A stretch of DNA of 60,000 nt from Liolophura sinensis (Eukaryota > Mollusca > Polyplacophora > Chitonida > Chitonidae): NCBI RefSeq assembly GCF_032854445.1, contig NC_088301.1, positions 50,891,187 to 50,951,186 on the forward strand. The letters run 5' to 3'. The notes below the pieces were generated by a model, which saw nothing but the letters and a program-made list of their open reading frames with translations, was not told where the DNA came from and did no database searches. The position numbers and the translations under genes were made by a program. Shown here in pieces: positions 59,501 to 60,000 of the stretch. Each line of letters starts with the position of its first letter. Positions within the stretch are counted from its first letter, which is position 1.

Positions 59501-60000
59501 AAACTACAATTCTGTATTACTTAAACTTCCTGTTTCTTGTTCTATGCTGTTTTATTTGGAATAAGAACTAAGGAAGGATAAAAAAATGTAATTTGGATTA
59601 ATGTATTTTGAAATAGACTTTTTTTCTGATCTGAAACACCTGGTGCCATTGGAGTCATGTATCTGGTATTCAGGTTATGATATGCATGTACATCATGTGC
59701 CTGTATTCTCCAGTGGGCCTATTATTATTCTCCTACCAGACAGTTTGGGCATAATTGGTGACTTCTCAGATTTTTAGAGGACACAGTATGTATCTGTTTT
59801 ATAACATTTTCTATGCCTAGCCAAAGGTAATAGCCCAAGGTATTGAAAAGATCACCCTTTGTGTTTTTCTGTGTATTTTTTTGTCCCTTCTGTCTGTCCA
59901 TCAGGTGGAGATGCAGAAAGTGGACAAACAGCAGCAGCAGCGATGAGTGGAGACATCAGCTCCCTGGGGCCTGGGGCATACGGTGCTGATGGGGATTTGG
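28073..60000 (+). CDS. TBC1D30: TBC1D30-like Rab GTPase-activating protein, 3' partial
   Basis: Exons: 28073-28514, 37752-37916, 53708-53835, 55802-55927, 56869-57054, 57417-57585, 58280-58452, 58672-58777, 59235-59463, 59905 to window end (about 606 residues). ATG 28073 is the first in frame after TGA 27998. Residues 1-147 are acidic/Ser-rich (HSIVDGLLCEIYDRW, RDSFDSDT). Residues 148-202 form a basic helical segment (LKRKDRRIAKLQRNCDIVTA) characteristic of TBC1D30. The TBC domain runs about 238-460 with GIPDEFRKKAW, the Arg finger IVKDLHRTG (Arg about 291) and the Gln finger GYCQGFN (Gln about 327). After it come MAQFPFPQLEELREKYTYN and an acidic patch (SDDDDWDDED). Vertebrate TBC1D30 is reported as a Rab8 GAP that restrains primary cilium formation; the role here is inferred. 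Exon 58280-58452 has one extra base in a homopolymer, breaking phase with the next exon. Confidence 0.93.
29317..29550 (+). mobile_element. tRNA-derived SINE, near full length
   Basis: Head GGCTGAGAAGGTTTATAGCA, B-box-like GAGTTCAAGTCCAGCTC, conserved CTGGCTTCCTCTCCGG, and tail AAGTGAAATATTCTTGAGTA, ending in (ATAA)n. It is in sense orientation to TBC1D30. Confidence 0.85.
29855..29973 (-). repeat. Imperfect long inverted repeat with hammerhead-like core boxes
   Basis: Outer arms 29855-29866 and 29962-29973 are perfect 12-bp inverted repeats. Inner arms 29877-29894 and 29934-29951 pair over 18 positions with about two mismatches. The 39-nt loop, read on the - strand, contains CTGATGA, then a GGCA/TGCC mini-stem, then GAAA: the two conserved boxes around stem II of a hammerhead ribozyme. 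The stems I and III needed next to those boxes do not form cleanly, so this may be a decayed ribozyme-bearing retroelement end or a coincidence within a hairpin repeat. Confidence 0.6.
31130..31310 (-). mobile_element. Diverged SINE-related fragment
   Basis: On the - strand, GTTTCCTTC, an A-rich block, GGTGACC, and ATAAATGAAATATTCTTGA follow in the same order as in the SINE tail, at lower identity. The 5' part differs from the main family, so this may be a sister subfamily sharing the tail. Confidence 0.45.
32964..33294 (+). repeat. 173-bp tandem duplication
   Basis: CAGCAGTGAACATACTGAAA begins both copies (32964 and 33137), and both run to TGTTGTAACAG. Identity is high, with a handful of substitutions. 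The first copy has an extra ~15-18 nt micro-duplication around TGCCAAGTTGC. It is intronic; similar open frames in the two copies only reflect the duplication. Confidence 0.9.
33632..33703 (+). repeat. 36-bp direct duplication
   Basis: TATATCATATTTCCATATCG occurs at 33632 and again at 33668, with partly matching sequence after each copy. Intronic. Confidence 0.8.
37097..37289 (+). mobile_element. SINE, 3' truncated
   Basis: GCGCAATGACCCAGGAGCC, B-box-like GAGTTCAAGTCCAGCTC, CTGGCTTCCTCTCTGGCC and CACCATAATGCTGGCCGTCG are present. The AAATATTCTTGAGTACGG tail is missing. It is in sense orientation, about 460 bp before TBC1D30 exon 2. Confidence 0.8.
45152..45199. repeat. C26 homopolymer plus (AC)n microsatellite
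   Basis: An uninterrupted run of 26 C is followed directly by about 11 AC units. Such compound tracts are prone to length error and to G4 formation on the - strand. Confidence 0.95.
47017..47300 (+). promoter_or_regulatory. Candidate alternative promoter of TBC1D30
   Basis: A CCAAT box (GGCCAATGG, about 47018-47026) and a TATA-like GTATATATAC (about 47251-47260) lie in a locally GC-richer block upstream of the alternative first exon, with GCACGTGC near 47282. If the TATA-like site is used, the 5' UTR would be about 375 nt and hold short upstream ORFs (ATGs at 47349, 47533, 47596, 47603). These are motifs only. Confidence 0.35.
47659..47758 (+). CDS. TBC1D30: Alternative first coding exon of TBC1D30
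   Basis: ATGATG at 47659 opens 33 codons (MMFPSSNGATSMFGLRRSSN, then a Lys/Ser-rich end) and stops at a clear AAAG/GTAGGC donor in phase 1. That is exactly the phase needed to join exon 3 at 53708. An in-frame TGA at 47632 shows the exon is a start exon and not an internal one. The joined product would read STKG-IDTRMKFSL and keep the whole TBC domain while replacing the first 202 residues, including the basic helical segment. An alternative is a spurious ORF, but phase, donor, upstream stop and promoter-like context agree. Confidence 0.65.
49622..49872 (+). mobile_element. tRNA-derived SINE, full length
   Basis: The best-preserved head: GTGGCCTCCATGACTCAGTT, with GGTTATCGCACTATAG. It is followed by CTGGCTTCCTCTCTGGCC, GTCGTATAAGTGAAATATAC, GTACGGCGTAAAACACCAA and an (AAT)-rich tail. 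The B-box area is shortened by a small deletion (AATGAGGTCAAGTTCAGC). Confidence 0.88.
50470..50517. repeat. (AT)24 microsatellite, palindromic
   Basis: A 48-bp AT run flanked by GTG on the left and CAC on the right, so the tract and flanks form one perfect palindrome. Intronic in TBC1D30. Confidence 0.95.
51674..51701 (+). other. Potential G-quadruplex on the sense strand
   Basis: G runs of 4, 4, 3 and 8 with loops of 1-4 nt, in TBC1D30 intron 2, so the transcript could also fold it. Confidence 0.55.
57936..58082 (-). mobile_element. SINE, head-truncated
   Basis: ATTTATTTATTTGATTGATG, then CTCAAGAATATTTCACTTAT and ACGACGGTGGTCAACATTAA, then ACCATCCACAGGCTGATGG; it stops at CCTTCCCAAGTAC. 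The tRNA-like head is missing. It is antisense to TBC1D30, between exons 6 and 7. Confidence 0.8.
58437..58445 (+). other. Apparent 1-nt frameshift in a homopolymer of TBC1D30
   Basis: The exon 58280-58452 reads TGGGGAAAAATTATCTGG before the GTAAGG donor. With four A instead of five it reads WGKLSG and ends in phase 2. That fits the next exon (58672, one base completing a codon, then HILGVSSADEFY) and gives the spacing seen in TBC1D30 relatives. As written the exon ends in phase 0 and the next exon would hit TAG. Confidence 0.8.

Larger units (their letters stand above)
53836..59904 (+). other. TBC1D30 introns 3-9
   Basis: Introns lie at 53836-55801, 55928-56868, 57055-57416, 57586-58279, 58453-58671, 58778-59234 and 59464-59904. 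They are AT-rich with regular splice sites, except the weak donor GTCAGG at 59464. Apart from one SINE piece (57936-58082) and a short TGTTGAGCACGACGTTAAAC repeat-like sequence near 59037, nothing else is recognised. Confidence 0.75.

Overview
This is a stretch of animal nuclear DNA. It is AT-rich and intron-dense, with GT-AG splice sites and many copies of one tRNA-derived SINE family. The SINE tail, the tyrosine-recombinase retroelement relic and the gene structures suggest a marine lophotrochozoan (mollusc or brachiopod type), but the sequence alone does not fix the species.

Region 1 (13-9947, + strand) is the 3' part of a receptor tyrosine kinase gene. Fourteen exons encode EGF-like, Ig-like, EGF-like, transmembrane and tyrosine kinase segments (589 residues visible), ending at a real stop, and all splice phases join. 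A six-copy 115-bp tandem array duplicates the splice acceptor and the first part of the second Ig exon. The likely 3' UTR holds a five-copy 31-bp minisatellite and a poly(A) signal.

Region 2 (about 10.3-28.0 kb) is intergenic. It holds a decayed Ngaro/DIRS-like retroelement on the - strand (RT connection, RNase H, tyrosine recombinase, SGNH hydrolase), a reverse transcriptase relic on the + strand followed by a degenerate ~58-bp tandem repeat, a 390-bp element with perfect 34-bp inverted ends, and SINE pieces. I see no host gene here.

Region 3 (28073 to the window end, + strand) is a TBC1D30-like Rab GTPase-activating protein gene, 3' incomplete. Ten coding exons give about 606 residues: an acidic N-terminal region, a basic helical segment, and a TBC domain with its Arg and Gln fingers. 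A separate candidate first exon at 47659-47758 splices in phase to exon 3 and would give an isoform without the N-terminal 202 residues. One exon carries an apparent 1-nt indel in a homopolymer run. The very large introns hold SINEs, local duplications, microsatellites, a structured inverted repeat and a striking excess of the ACATGTA motif.

The two host genes point the same way but have no evident functional link: one is a surface receptor kinase, the other a GAP whose vertebrate relatives act on Rab8 and cilia.
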